This document shows positions 28,796 to 38,335 of a DNA stretch of 64,000 bases, one piece after another. The notes below the pieces were generated by a model. That model saw only the letters and a list, made by a program, of their open reading frames with translations. It did not search any database and was not told the origin of the DNA. This DNA is from Serratia marcescens (GTDB lineage: Bacteria > Pseudomonadota > Gammaproteobacteria > Enterobacterales > Enterobacteriaceae), in contig JADMXW010000005.1 in NCBI GenBank assembly GCA_015548865.1, positions 62,001-126,000 of the forward strand, written 5' to 3'. The translations under genes were made by a program, and so were the position numbers. Each line of letters starts with the position of its first letter. Position 1 is the first letter of the stretch.

Positions 28796-29764
28796 TCATT
28801 CTGGTGTAAAACGACGTAAATGTTGTACGGTTGCCAACCATGCCGCCAGCCAGCCAATCATCCCGGCAATCAACAGCAGCAGCAGTGATTCATCCCAGGT
28901 TAGCCCCGTCACAGCAAAACGCGTACCAAACACCGCCGCAACCTGATCAACCACAGCGGACAGCTTCCAGACCAACGCCTGCGACAGAATCAGTGACAAC
29001 AACGCACCCCCGCCCCCCAACAGCGCACCGCCGTTGAGGAAAGGACGTAAAATAAAGCCGTCCGTCGCCCCAATCAGCTTCATGACATTGATGGTCTCAC
29101 GGCGGCTGAAAATACTCAGGCGCACGCTATTACCGATGACCAGGAACACGGCAACAATCATCAGGATACCGATGGTAGCTGCCACCTGTCCCACCAGGGA
29201 AGTCAACGCCACCAACCGCGCAAACCAGCTATCATCCATACGAACCTCACTCACCCCTTGCACTGCCGCTACGCGATCACGCAGTGAGGTCAGCGTCTGT
29301 GAGCTTTGAAAGTTCAGCTTCGGCGTAATGATGGCAACGGCAGGCAACGGGTTCTCTTCCAGCATATCCAGCGCACCGCCGAAACCAGACCAGTTACGAA
29401 ACTCACCCATCGCTTCATCACGGGACAAATAGTTGACCTTATCAACCCCGTCTTCCTCCTGAAGCTTGCTGATCACCGCCTGCGCCGCATCATTGTCCAA
29501 CGCTTTATCCAGATAAACCGTCAATTGCGGCGTGGGATACCACTGTTCCGCAGCTTGACTGACGTTCTTCCACACCAGATAACAAATACTTGGCAATGTC
29601 AGCGAGATGGCAATCACCATCACAGTCAGCAGCGTCGCCAACGGTTGGCGCAGCATGTCCGCCAGCGTATTATCCCAGGCATAACGCCACTGCTCTTGCC
29701 AGCCACCGCGCAGTGCCTTTTCCTTACTCACGCGGGGTTTCGCGTTACGGGAATTAGTCGCCAT
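28796..29764 (-). CDS. ftsX: cell division protein FtsX
   Basis: 322 residues. A basic cytoplasmic N terminus precedes four membrane segments: TM1 [20 protein letters not shown], a periplasmic loop ([20 protein letters not shown]), then TM2-4 with the cytoplasmic [19 protein letters not shown]-like loop ([18 protein letters not shown]). With FtsE it forms the divisome complex that activates EnvC and septal amidases. The start overlaps the ftsE end by 11 bp. Confidence 0.96.
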   Translation of the reverse strand: MATNSRNAKPRVSKEKALRGGWQEQWRYAWDNTLADMLRQPLATLLTVMVIAISLTLPSICYLVWKNVSQAAEQWYPTPQLTVYLDKALDNDAAQAVISKLQEEDGVDKVNYLSRDEAMGEFRNWSGFGGALDMLEENPLPAVAIITPKLNFQSSQTLTSLRDRVAAVQGVSEVRMDDSWFARLVALTSLVGQVAATIGILMIVAVFLVIGNSVRLSIFSRRETINVMKLIGATDGFILRPFLNGGALLGGGGALLSLILSQALVWKLSAVVDQVAAVFGTRFAVTGLTWDESLLLLLIAGMIGWLAAWLATVQHLRRFTPE

Positions 29765-30422
29765 AAACGCCTCCCAGCATACGCCCTTGCGACAGCGTCA
29801 TTACGCGATACTGACGGCTGGCAATTAGCGTCGTGTCGTGCGTTGCCATCAGCACCGTTACGCCAACGCGGTTAAATTCCTCAAACAGACGCAAAATATC
29901 CTGGGACAGCGCATTGTCCAGGTTACCGGTCGGTTCATCAGCCAGCAGCACAGTCGGTTTATTCACCACCGCGCGCGCGATTCCCACTCGCTGCTGTTCA
30001 CCACCAGACAGTTGGATCGGGTAGCTCTTGGCTTTATCCAGCAGTCCTACTTTATCGAGTGCGGCAGATACACGGCGGCGGATATCTTCACTGCTCGCCC
30101 CGGCAATAATCAGCGGCATCGCCACATTATCGTAAACGGTACGGTCCATCAGCAAATGGTGATCTTGAAAGATCATACCGATCTGGCGGCGCAAGAAAGG
30201 CACCTCACGCTTTTTCAAGCGGCTGATATTGTGCCCGCTAAATAAAATCTGGCCCGCACTCGGGCGTTCTATGCCACAAATCAGTTTCAGCAGAGTACTT
30301 TTCCCGGCACCGGAATGGCCCGTCAGAAACGCCATCTCCCCAGGGAGCAGATGGAAATCCACCCCCTGCAACGCCTGACGTCCACCTAGATAAGCCTTAC
30401 TGACTTGTTCAAAGCGAATCAT
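29754..30422 (-). CDS. ftsE: cell division ATP-binding protein FtsE
   Basis: 222 residues. Walker [17 protein letters not shown], signature [16 protein letters not shown], Walker [13 protein letters not shown], switch [11 protein letters not shown]. It is the ATPase partner of FtsX. It lies 43 bp after ftsY and overlaps ftsX, as in the classic ftsYEX operon. Confidence 0.97.
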   Translation of the reverse strand: MIRFEQVSKAYLGGRQALQGVDFHLLPGEMAFLTGHSGAGKSTLLKLICGIERPSAGQILFSGHNISRLKKREVPFLRRQIGMIFQDHHLLMDRTVYDNVAMPLIIAGASSEDIRRRVSAALDKVGLLDKAKSYPIQLSGGEQQRVGIARAVVNKPTVLLADEPTGNLDNALSQDILRLFEEFNRVGVTVLMATHDTTLIASRQYRVMTLSQGRMLGGVYGD

Positions 30423-30465
30423 CCGTTTTCATCCTCTCGGGCAAGCAGTTCATCCTCGCGAGACA

Positions 30466-31827
30466 TCAGTCCTCGCGGGCAAAAAGCGCCTCAATAAAAT
30501 CGTCAGCCTTAAAGGGACGCAAATCGTCAATACCTTCTCCTACCCCAATATAGCGGATAGGAATACCAAACTGATCGGCGATAGCAAAGATCACCCCGCC
30601 TTTCGCGGTGCCATCTAGCTTGGTCAGTGTGATACCCGTCAAGCCGACGGCATCGTTAAACAGTTTCGCCTGGCTGACCGCGTTTTGCCCAGTACTGGCA
30701 TCCAGCGTCAACATGATTTCATGCGGCGCAGACTCATCCAGTTTTTTCATCACGCGGACAATTTTTTTCAATTCTTCCATCAGATGCGCTTTGTTCTGCA
30801 AGCGCCCTGCGGTATCAGCGATCAGCACGTCAGCACCACGCGCTTTCGCCGCCTGAATGGCATCAAAAATCACCGAGGCGGAATCAGCACCCGTATGCTG
30901 CGCGACCACAGCCACGTTGTTACGCTGGCCCCACACCTGCAACTGCTCCACGGCAGCGGCACGGAAAGTATCTCCGGCAGCCAGCATCACTGATTTGCCC
31001 TGCGCCTGGAACTGGCGCGCCAGCTTACCGATGGTGGTAGTTTTACCGACGCCGTTAACGCCTACCATCAGGATCACGTAAGGGGCTTGCCCGTCAACGT
31101 TGAGCGGTTCGTCTACCTTATTGAGGATAGCGCCCATTTCTTCTTTCAGTTTCACCAGCAGCGCATCAGCATCTTTCAACTGCTTACGACTGGCATGTTC
31201 GGTGAGATCGGCAATAATCTTGCGCGTTGTTTCCACACCGACATCCGCAATCAATAATTGCTCTTCCAGTTCCTCAAACAGATCGTCGTCGATTTTCTTA
31301 CCGCGAAACAATCCGATAAATCCGGAACCTAGATTTTCACGGGTTTTTACCAAGCTGCGTTTGAGTCGAGCGAAAAAGCCCTCTTTAGTCGGCCTTTCCT
31401 GCTCTTGCGCGACGGGCACAGGCTCAGCAATGTTCTCTTCCGCTTCAGCTGGTTGCTGCTCATCGCCACTGTCTTGTGATTGCAGAATATTCTGCGATTC
31501 AGAAATATCCTGTGCTGCTGCACCGTCTACCGTCTCATCGATTTCAACCTCATCAGCAATCAGAGATGATTCTGGCTGCTCTGCAGCGAATTCCTCATGC
31601 ACCTGGCTGCCCGTGAGTGGCACTTGCTCTGCGTGAACCTCAGCCTGCACGTCAGACACTTCGTTTGGCGTCTCAGCGTGAACGTCCGATACCACGGGCA
31701 CATCACGTTCCTGAGGCTGCGCCACATCCTGCTGCTGTTCTGCCTCTTGCGGTTGCTCAGTCCGTTCCTCTTCCTGACGCCCTAATCCCAGCCAGGAAAA
31801 GAAACCGCGTTTTTTCTCTTTTGTCAT
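30466..31827 (-). CDS. ftsY: signal recognition particle receptor FtsY
   Basis: 453 residues from MTKEKKRGFFSWLGLGRQEE at 31827; a frame open 60 codons further upstream lacks homology. The acidic A domain (Glu/Gln/Ala-rich, about 15-150) is followed by the lipid-binding helix KEGFFARLKRSL, then the NG GTPase: IDDDLFEELEEQLLIADVGV, GVNGVGKTTTIGKLA, DTFRAAAVEQLQVWGQR, ADTAGRLQNK, TKLDGTAKGGVIFA. It docks ribosome-SRP complexes at the inner membrane. It is the first gene of ftsYEX and divergent from rsmD. Confidence 0.97.
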   Translation of the reverse strand: MTKEKKRGFFSWLGLGRQEEERTEQPQEAEQQQDVAQPQERDVPVVSDVHAETPNEVSDVQAEVHAEQVPLTGSQVHEEFAAEQPESSLIADEVEIDETVDGAAAQDISESQNILQSQDSGDEQQPAEAEENIAEPVPVAQEQERPTKEGFFARLKRSLVKTRENLGSGFIGLFRGKKIDDDLFEELEEQLLIADVGVETTRKIIADLTEHASRKQLKDADALLVKLKEEMGAILNKVDEPLNVDGQAPYVILMVGVNGVGKTTTIGKLARQFQAQGKSVMLAAGDTFRAAAVEQLQVWGQRNNVAVVAQHTGADSASVIFDAIQAAKARGADVLIADTAGRLQNKAHLMEELKKIVRVMKKLDESAPHEIMLTLDASTGQNAVSQAKLFNDAVGLTGITLTKLDGTAKGGVIFAIADQFGIPIRYIGVGEGIDDLRPFKADDFIEALFARED

Positions 31828-32139
31828 ATCGCAATCGCGCCCCATGCTGCTGCTCACAGCAGCGCTTAAATAATTGAAGTCAATAGCCCAGTCAGGGTCG
31901 AGCCCAGAGTCTACCACTTTCCGCACGGCAGCAACACGCACCATGGCAGAGCAGGTGGCAACAATCACGGTAACTAAATATGTCATCTCGACAACCGGGT
32001 ATGTCAAAACTACGCGTTACCGCAGACAAACCTAATATTAACATTCCTTCCCCTCTTAACCCCCGTTAGAATAGCGCCTACATATTATCGATAGCGAATC
32101 TCAGCACCCGGCAAACCGGTGTTCTGCAGTAAACAGACG

Positions 32140-32757
32140 ATGGCAAAAAAAAATGCACCTGCACAGGCAGGCCAAATCCGCATCATCGGCGGCCAGTGGC
32201 GCGGACGGAAACTTCCTGTCCCGGACAGCCCCGGGTTGCGTCCCACCACCGATCGCGTTCGTGAAACACTGTTTAACTGGCTGGCGCCAGTTATTCAGCA
32301 AGCCCGTTGTCTGGATGGCTTCGCAGGCAGTGGCGCATTGGGATTTGAAGCGCTGTCACGCTATGCGGCACATGTCACCCTGCTGGAAAACGAACGCAGT
32401 ATTGCCCGGCAACTGGAACAGAATGCTGTACTGTTAAAAACGGACAATGCCCACATCATCAATACCAATACGTTAAACTGGCTGGCACAGGCCGGTGAAC
32501 CTTATGACGTGGTGTTTCTCGATCCCCCCTTTCGCCGAGATTTATTGAATCAGACGCTCACCTTGCTGGAACAGCAGGGATGGCTGGCACCCGAGGCGTG
32601 GATTTATGTGGAAACTGAAGTGGAGCATGGCGAGCTCGAGATTCCCGTGACCTGGACGTTACACCGAGAAAAAGTTGCAGGACAAGTGGCATACAGGCTG
32701 TATACCCGTCAGGCCGCACCCACACAGCATGAAGAGGTAGAAGATGATTTGGATTAA
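32140..32757 (+). CDS. rsmD: 16S rRNA (guanine966-N2)-methyltransferase RsmD
   Basis: 205 residues from MAKKNAPAQAGQIRIIGGQW at 32140. Motifs: RIIGGQWRGRKL, RPTTDRVRETLFNWL, the SAM loop CLDGFAGSGALGFEALSR, and the catalytic DPPF (VVFLDPPFRRD). It methylates G966 of 16S rRNA in the 30S subunit. It is divergent from ftsY and overlaps yhhL by 14 bp. Confidence 0.95.
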   Translation: MAKKNAPAQAGQIRIIGGQWRGRKLPVPDSPGLRPTTDRVRETLFNWLAPVIQQARCLDGFAGSGALGFEALSRYAAHVTLLENERSIARQLEQNAVLLKTDNAHIINTNTLNWLAQAGEPYDVVFLDPPFRRDLLNQTLTLLEQQGWLAPEAWIYVETEVEHGELEIPVTWTLHREKVAGQVAYRLYTRQAAPTQHEEVEDDLD

Positions 32758-33037
32758 TTTGGGCCGATTATTGATGATCGGTGTGTGGGGCTTTTTAATC
32801 GCCAACCTGATTTCGCCCTTTCCCCGCCCGCTGAACATCTTCATGATGGTCGCGATGGGATTTACGCTGCTGATGCACGGTTTTCAGGTGCTGTTGTTAC
32901 GCGCCAGCCACGGCAAAGAGCAGGGGCCTCTGAGCCGAGCACTAGAAGTGCGTATTTTTCTGTTCGGGGTATTTGAACTGCTGGCGTGGCAAAAAAAGAT
33001 GAAGGGTGTCCAGCCCAATAGCAGGACAAAAAAATAG
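32744..33037 (+). CDS. yhhL: DUF1145 family membrane protein YhhL
   Basis: 97 residues with two to three membrane helices (LGRLLMIGVWGFLIANLI; LNIFMMVAMGFTLLMHGFQV) and a basic C-terminal tail. The PFPRPLN motif between the helices is shared with YhhL proteins. Function unknown. Its start lies inside the end of rsmD, so it is translationally coupled to it, as in E. coli. Confidence 0.88.
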   Translation: MIWINLGRLLMIGVWGFLIANLISPFPRPLNIFMMVAMGFTLLMHGFQVLLLRASHGKEQGPLSRALEVRIFLFGVFELLAWQKKMKGVQPNSRTKK

Positions 33038-33039
33038 CC

Positions 33040-33393
33040 CTATGCGGGTATGAAGGACACAAAGCAAGAGCCCCGTACCTGCAACATGCCCGTCATACCC
33101 AAGGTCAGCGCCTGATACTGCGTCTCGCTCACGCGACAGATGATGTTCTCCCCTGCGGGCAATAGCATAAACGTTACTTCATAGCGCACAGGAAGATCGG
33201 GATTCACGGGCTGCGAACGGGTAGGGCGCGCCAACGGTATGGCGCGTAGCGCGGCGATCTCCGCCTTTAACGTGCGCAGTGGCGCTGCCTCATCCGCTTC
33301 GCGCTGACGTCGTTGCCGCTGGAACTGCCGCCACCCCAGAAACACTATCAGGCTGACAACCAAAGACCACCAGTGAGATATTTCCCACGACAT
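33040..33393 (-). CDS. yhhM: DUF2500 family protein YhhM
   Basis: 117 residues. One N-terminal membrane helix (WSLVVSLIVFLGWRQF) is followed by a basic linker (QRQRRQREADEA) and a small C-terminal domain (YEVTFMLLPAGENIICRVSE, QYQALTLGMTGMLQVRGSCF). Function unknown; position next to yhhL and yhhN matches E. coli. Its start codon shares one base with the stop of the DUF1820 gene upstream. Confidence 0.88.
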   Translation of the reverse strand: MSWEISHWWSLVVSLIVFLGWRQFQRQRRQREADEAAPLRTLKAEIAALRAIPLARPTRSQPVNPDLPVRYEVTFMLLPAGENIICRVSETQYQALTLGMTGMLQVRGSCFVSFIPA

Positions 33394-33713
33394 CAGGGCT
33401 TTTTCCCTGGAAGGAAAGGGAAAGAGGTCACATTGTCACCCAGTTCTGAAATACGGGCAGCCCCTTTCTCCGTCACTGCATCAATGCGGATCACCGCTTG
33501 CAACGGAATAAAACTGCGATTCACACCTGAAAACTCAGTTTTTAGCTTCTCAGTAGAAGGATCCACCAGCAGGGTGGAGGGGCCGTCAAAAACAAAATCC
33601 GCAATCTCAATAAAACCAAACAGACTGCTTTGCACCAGCTCCCGCACGTAAAGCTGATAATTTTTGCCGTTATTTATAAACTGAATCCGGTAGAGCGCTG
33701 ACTCATTGCTCAT
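33393..33713 (-). CDS. DUF1820 family protein
   Basis: 106 residues, soluble, no signal. The body reads YRIQFINNGKNYQLYVRELV, SSLFGFIEIADFVF, DPSTEKLKTEFSGV, RSFIPLQAVIRIDAV and GDNVTSFPF, the DUF1820 pattern common in gammaproteobacteria. E. coli lacks it at this locus as far as I recall, so here it forms a two-gene unit with yhhM (1-bp overlap). Function unknown. Confidence 0.82.
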   Translation of the reverse strand: MSNESALYRIQFINNGKNYQLYVRELVQSSLFGFIEIADFVFDGPSTLLVDPSTEKLKTEFSGVNRSFIPLQAVIRIDAVTEKGAARISELGDNVTSFPFLPGKKP

Positions 33714-33892
33714 TCAAAAACCGTCTCCCTCAGTTGCATCGTGAAGATATATATACAAAAAAACGATCATTATTGCCGTCAACATAGCATGAAGTGCGCC
33801 ACTTCGCACTTGTCACACAGTGTGTTGTTCATCCCGAGTACGATCTCCTACACTAAATGATGAAAAATCCAATAAGGTGATAAGGATACGCT

Positions 33893-34522
33893 ATGCTCTG
33901 GTCGTTTATTGCCGTTCTATTTTCAGGTTGGCTCTACGTTGATGCCAGCTACCGTGGGCCAGGCTGGCAACGCTGGTTATTCAAGCCAATCACCATCGCG
34001 CTACTGCTCGCGCTGGCCTGGCAAACACCGCTGATGGGCGTCACAGGTTATTTTATTGTGCTCGGTCTGCTGGCAACGTTAGCCGCTGATATCCTGCTGT
34101 TGCTGCCAGCACAGCGCATGCTGTTCGCCATCGGTGCCTATTCAGCCTGCCACCTGCTCTACACCATCGGGTTTCTGGTGGCGAAAACGTCACTCACGTT
34201 TTTCTGGCCGTTACCGCTGTTGCTGCTGGTGGTTATCGCGATACTGTTGGCACTACTGTGGTCACGGCTCGACACACTGCGTTGGCCGGTAGTGATATTT
34301 GTTGTGGTGAATGCCGTAATGGTGTGGGTTGCTGGTGAACAGTACTTTGCACTTGGCAGCAGCAATAACCTTTCTTGGTTTGCAGGCAGCATGCTGTTGT
34401 TTATCGCCCACAGCACCTGGCTGATTCACCATTACCGTTTTCCGTTTCGCGCCCATCAGGCGATTGTTGCTGCTGGCTATTTCGCAGGCCACTTTCTGAT
34501 CGTACGGGCGCTCTATTTTTAA
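33893..34522 (+). CDS. yhhN: YhhN family lysoplasmalogenase-like membrane protein
   Basis: 209 residues, almost entirely membrane helices (about eight). The family hallmark LGLLATLAADILLLLP (conserved Asp) and FAIGAYSACHLLYTIGF are present, with IAHSTWLIHHY near the end. Human TMEM86 relatives hydrolyse lysoplasmalogen; the bacterial substrate is unclear. AAGGAT sits before the start. It is 87 bp upstream of zntA and co-directional. Confidence 0.88.
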   Translation: MLWSFIAVLFSGWLYVDASYRGPGWQRWLFKPITIALLLALAWQTPLMGVTGYFIVLGLLATLAADILLLLPAQRMLFAIGAYSACHLLYTIGFLVAKTSLTFFWPLPLLLLVVIAILLALLWSRLDTLRWPVVIFVVVNAVMVWVAGEQYFALGSSNNLSWFAGSMLLFIAHSTWLIHHYRFPFRAHQAIVAAGYFAGHFLIVRALYF

Positions 34523-34609
34523 TCAGTGCTAAGTGTCAAAAGCGCTGTGCAGCTTCTGGCAGCAGTGGTAAAGTCGTGGATGAGAACCACTATCATCAAA
34601 CAGGAGAGC

Positions 34610-36964
34610 ATGATGCATTCTCATCACCACACTCACCATGATCATTGCGCCAACGCTTGCTGCCAGCGCCATGCGCAGCACAGCAGTGATGCCGATCGCA
34701 GTTGCTGTGCGGTTACACACAGCACCACAACAATCTCTGCATGCGGTACTTCACCCAGCGCGGAACAGAGTGCTTCTGACGGAGGAGAGAGCGGCGATTC
34801 AGGAGACCCCGACGGCAGTGACAGTGACGCCCCACCCGCTTCCGGCTTGCGCTTCAGTTGGATTATCCGCGGGATGGATTGTCCAAGTTGCGCAAAAAAA
34901 ATCGAAAACGCCATCACCCCTCTTCCCGGCGTCATTCAGGCAAGCGTCCGATTCGCCACCGAAAAACTCATTGTTGATGCACAATCCGACATTCGCACAC
35001 AGATTCAACGCGCAGTAGAGCATGCTGGATTTACCTGGCAAGATACGTCTCCTCCTTCAACAGCCCAAACATCATCCGCCCCTGCCGAAACACCTTTACG
35101 CCGTCTCTTGCGCGAACAAGGTTTTCTTATTCTGTTTGCTGTGTTGACAGCAGCCAGTGGGGTACTTTCGCTATTTTCACCAAGCGCTTCAGAGATAGCC
35201 TTTATCGCAACCACACTGCTGGGGCTAATACCGCTACTCTCGCAAGCGATTAAACTGATTCGCAGCGGCACACCCTTTGCCATCGAAACACTGATGAGCG
35301 TCGCCGCGCTGGGCGCATTGCTGATTGGCGCAACCAGCGAAGCCACCATGGTCATTCTGCTGTTTATGCTGGGCGAGCGCCTGGAAGGCTACGCAGCACA
35401 GCGCGCCCGTCGCGGCGTAAGCGCATTGATGGCACTCATGCCAGAAACCGCAACGGTGATTCGTGCAGGGCAGCGAGTACAGATCAATATTGCGACACTG
35501 CGCCCCGGCGATGTGATCGAAGTAGCGCCGGGCAGTCGATTGCCCGCTGATGGTGAACTGCTGGTTCCCCATGCGAGCTTTGATGAAAGCGCGCTGACCG
35601 GAGAATCCCTTCCGGTAGAACGCGAGCAAGGCGACAAGATATCGGCAGGCAGTCTGAGCGTCGATCGCCTGATTCAGTTGCGTGTGATGTCCGAACCAGG
35701 CAACAGCGCCATCGACCGTATTTTGCATTTGATTGAAGAAGCTGAGAGCCACCGTGCGCCGATAGAGCGTTTTCTCGATCGCTTTAGTCGCTATTATACT
35801 CCTGCCATCATGCTGCTTGCAGCGGCGACCATCGTCGTACCCCCCCTGTTCTTCGGTGCCCCTTGGCAAGAGTGGATTTATCGCGGCCTGACGCTGTTAC
35901 TGATAGGCTGCCCCTGTGCGTTGGTGATCTCCACCCCGGCTGCCATCACGTCCGGCCTTGCCGCCGCCGCCCGGCGCGGTGCGCTAATTAAAGGCGGCGC
36001 CGCGCTGGAGATTCTGGGCACCATCAATACCATCGCCTTCGACAAAACGGGCACCCTGACACAGGGCAAACCACAGGTAACCGATGCAATACCCGCTCCG
36101 GGCATGAGCACAGCAGCGCTACTCGCGCGCGCTGCGGCGATCGAGGCAGGTTCGCACCATCCTCTGGCAAAAGCGATTGTCCAGCACGCTCGTACCGTTT
36201 CCCCGATGCTGCCCGTCGCAACAGCACAGCGCGCACTGGCTGGCGTGGGCGTTGAGGGCGTCATCGCAGGTAAAAACATCAGCGTCAAAGCCCCCGCTAA
36301 AATCTCACCTGATACGCTCGACGCCGACTGGCACGATCGCATTCATGCCCTGGAGAGCGACGGGAAGACGGTGGTGGTGGTACAAGAAGAAGCGCACGTC
36401 ATTGGCTTGCTGGCGTTGCGTGACACCTTGCGCCCAGATACACCACAAGCGGTAGAGGCACTGCGCAGCCTGGGAATTCGCTGCACCATGCTCACCGGTG
36501 ATAACCCGCGTTCGGCGGCAGCCATCGCAGCGACGCTGGGCATTGACTATAAGGCAGGGTTACTACCCGCGGACAAAGTGGATGCCGTGCGCGAGATGAA
36601 TCAGGCCCAACCAACAGCCATGGTGGGAGATGGCATTAACGATGCACCGGCAATGAAGTCTGCTGCTATTGGCATTGCCATGGGTGGCGGCAGCGATGTA
36701 GCACTGGAAACCGCCGACGCGGCACTCACACATAATCGGCTGAGTGAACTGGCGGGAATGATTCAGCTTTCGCGCGCCACGCGTAATAATATCCGGCAAA
36801 ACATCACCATTGCACTGGGGCTGAAAGCCATCTTTCTGGTAACCAGCCTATTGGGGCTTACCGGGTTATGGCTGGCAGTGCTGGCTGATTCCGGTGCAAC
36901 GGCGCTGGTAACTGCCAACGCGCTGCGGTTATTACGGCGCGAAAAAACACAAAACGCCGGATAA
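34610..36964 (+). CDS. zntA: Zn(II)/Cd(II)/Pb(II)-translocating P-type ATPase ZntA
   Basis: 784 residues from MMHSHHHTHHDHCANACC, with CAGGAG just upstream. The N terminus is unusual in being His/Cys-rich and then Ser/Gly/Asp-rich for about 85 residues before the metal-binding domain GMDCPSCAKKIE. The catalytic core is intact: TGES (ESALTGESLPVERE), the membrane CPC (IGCPCALVIS, about 432), DKTGTLT (phosphorylated Asp, about 477), HP motif GSHHPLAKAI, and GDGINDAPAMKSA. It pumps Zn, Cd and Pb to the periplasm. In E. coli, ZntR controls it; I do not see a clear ZntR palindrome here. Confidence 0.96.
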   Translation: MMHSHHHTHHDHCANACCQRHAQHSSDADRSCCAVTHSTTTISACGTSPSAEQSASDGGESGDSGDPDGSDSDAPPASGLRFSWIIRGMDCPSCAKKIENAITPLPGVIQASVRFATEKLIVDAQSDIRTQIQRAVEHAGFTWQDTSPPSTAQTSSAPAETPLRRLLREQGFLILFAVLTAASGVLSLFSPSASEIAFIATTLLGLIPLLSQAIKLIRSGTPFAIETLMSVAALGALLIGATSEATMVILLFMLGERLEGYAAQRARRGVSALMALMPETATVIRAGQRVQINIATLRPGDVIEVAPGSRLPADGELLVPHASFDESALTGESLPVEREQGDKISAGSLSVDRLIQLRVMSEPGNSAIDRILHLIEEAESHRAPIERFLDRFSRYYTPAIMLLAAATIVVPPLFFGAPWQEWIYRGLTLLLIGCPCALVISTPAAITSGLAAAARRGALIKGGAALEILGTINTIAFDKTGTLTQGKPQVTDAIPAPGMSTAALLARAAAIEAGSHHPLAKAIVQHARTVSPMLPVATAQRALAGVGVEGVIAGKNISVKAPAKISPDTLDADWHDRIHALESDGKTVVVVQEEAHVIGLLALRDTLRPDTPQAVEALRSLGIRCTMLTGDNPRSAAAIAATLGIDYKAGLLPADKVDAVREMNQAQPTAMVGDGINDAPAMKSAAIGIAMGGGSDVALETADAALTHNRLSELAGMIQLSRATRNNIRQNITIALGLKAIFLVTSLLGLTGLWLAVLADSGATALVTANALRLLRREKTQNAG

Positions 36965-36975
36965 CGTCAGAAAGG

Positions 36976-37218
36976 CTACTTCTTGCGCAGGAGGTAGCGG
37001 TATGGCAGTGATGCCGTCTCTTGCGCCAGAAGCTCGTGTTCCATATAGACACAAAAGCCCGGTATATCGCGTGTGGTTGCCGGGTCATCCGCCAGAATGA
37101 GTAACGTTTGCCCCGTCTCCATCTGACGCACGGTTTTACGCACCATCATCACCGGTTCCGGGCAGCGTAGCCCCTGTGCATCAAGGGTTTTATCCGGATT
37201 GGCGAAAGTGTCGGTCAT
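36976..37218 (-). CDS. tusA: sulfur transfer protein TusA (SirA)
   Basis: 80 residues from [20 protein letters not shown] at 37218; upstream in-frame codons are hydrophobic read-through. The CPxP motif [14 protein letters not shown] carries the sulfur-accepting Cys, and [13 protein letters not shown] follows as in E. coli. It receives sulfur from IscS and passes it on for tRNA mnm5s2U34 and molybdenum cofactor. It is convergent with zntA, 11 bp apart. Confidence 0.96.
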   Translation of the reverse strand: MTDTFANPDKTLDAQGLRCPEPVMMVRKTVRQMETGQTLLILADDPATTRDIPGFCVYMEHELLAQETASLPYRYLLRKK

Positions 37219-37455
37219 CATTATTCTCAGCAATAGCATAAAGGCATATACAACGGCCACCCTCTGTGGCTACCGTCAAAACCGCCTTATTTTACGCCGC
37301 AGATTTTCCTGCGCAACCTACGATATCGATTGCGCATAAATTCGCCATTGCAATCTTTGCCTAACAGCGTATCATGCCGCGCGCTGCTACCTGCGTCAGT
37401 CGCTTTGAGTAAGCAGTATGAATTACGTGCCATAATGTCATTGTTAACGGCACAA

Positions 37456-37487
37456 CTTGGGTTCCCTCACCCCAATAACTAAAAAGG
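37456..37487 (+). ncRNA. preQ1-I-type riboswitch in the yhhQ leader
   Basis: The 32-nt stretch ending 10 bp before the yhhQ ATG fits the compact H-type pseudoknot of preQ1-I aptamers. P1 is TTGGG (37457-37461) with CCCAA (37471-37475), the loop has the conserved TTC start and CACC end, and the A-rich tail AACTAAAAAGG ends in GG able to pair with loop C residues. That AAGG is also the ribosome binding site, so ligand binding would hide it. The layout closely mirrors the Thermoanaerobacter tengcongensis translational preQ1 switch. The downstream gene transports queuosine precursors, which supports the call. Confidence 0.72.
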
Positions 37488-37497
37488 TCACATTGCC

Positions 37498-38184
37498 ATG
37501 TTTCATTTTACCGCCCAGCAGCGGCTTAGCGCGCTCGTCTGGCTATCGTTGTTTCACATCCTGATCATTACCTCCAGCAATTATCTGGTGCAGTTGCCGA
37601 TCGCCATCTTCGGGTTCCATACCACCTGGGGTGCCTTCTCCTTCCCGTTTATCTTTCTTGCCACCGATCTCACTGTGCGCATCTTTGGCGCACCGCTGGC
37701 CCGCCGAATTATTTTGACAGTGATGGTGCCCGCACTGGTGATCTCCTATGTGGTGTCATCGTTGTTTTATCAGGGAGAATGGCAAGGATTCAGTGCGCTC
37801 GCCAGTGTCAACATCGTGGTTGCCCGTATCGCCTGCGCCAGCTTTATGGCCTATGTGCTTGGGCAGATTCTGGATGTGCATGTGTTTAATCGCCTGCGTC
37901 AACGTAAGGCATGGTGGGTCGCACCCACGGTATCCACACTGTTCGGTAATTTAAGCGATACGCTGGCCTTCTTCTTCATTGCCTTCTATCGCAGTACCGA
38001 TCCCTTTATGGCAGCAAACTGGGTGGAAATCGCGTTGGTCGATTACACCTTCAAATTACTGATTAGCCTGTTGTTCTTCTTGCCGATGTACGGTGTGATG
38101 CTCAATATGGTACTCAAGCGTTTAAGTGAATCTCACGGCCATCCCGCATCGCGCAAGCCGCCGTCGGTTGAACAATGGCGCTGA
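37498..38184 (+). CDS. yhhQ: 7-cyano-7-deazaguanine/7-aminomethyl-7-deazaguanine transporter YhhQ
   Basis: 228 residues, about six membrane helices (VWLSLFHILIITSSNYLVQL; FPFIFLATDLTVRIFG; ILTVMVPALVISYVV). It belongs to the COG1738/VUT family; NYLVQLP, DLTVRIFG and the SDTLAFFFIAFYR stretch are typical. It imports queuosine precursors preQ0/preQ1 for tRNA wobble modification. Its ribosome site lies in the tail of the preQ1-I-like element just upstream. It is divergent from tusA. Confidence 0.95.
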   Translation: MFHFTAQQRLSALVWLSLFHILIITSSNYLVQLPIAIFGFHTTWGAFSFPFIFLATDLTVRIFGAPLARRIILTVMVPALVISYVVSSLFYQGEWQGFSALASVNIVVARIACASFMAYVLGQILDVHVFNRLRQRKAWWVAPTVSTLFGNLSDTLAFFFIAFYRSTDPFMAANWVEIALVDYTFKLLISLLFFLPMYGVMLNMVLKRLSESHGHPASRKPPSVEQWR

Positions 38185-38335
38185 TGGCTGACAGCCCCTC
38201 CACCGCGTGTGGAAGGGCTATCTCAGGAACCGTCCTAAATAGGTTTTGTGACAACAAAACGCTTGAGTTTCACCAGTGAATAGGGTGCGATATAGCGGTT
38301 TACCCGTGCATGCCTGATAAAAGAGAAGGACGCTT

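Noticed and set aside
34523-34609. ZntR (MerR-type) operator upstream of zntA
   Set aside because: No long-spacer palindromic promoter comparable to the E. coli site could be found.
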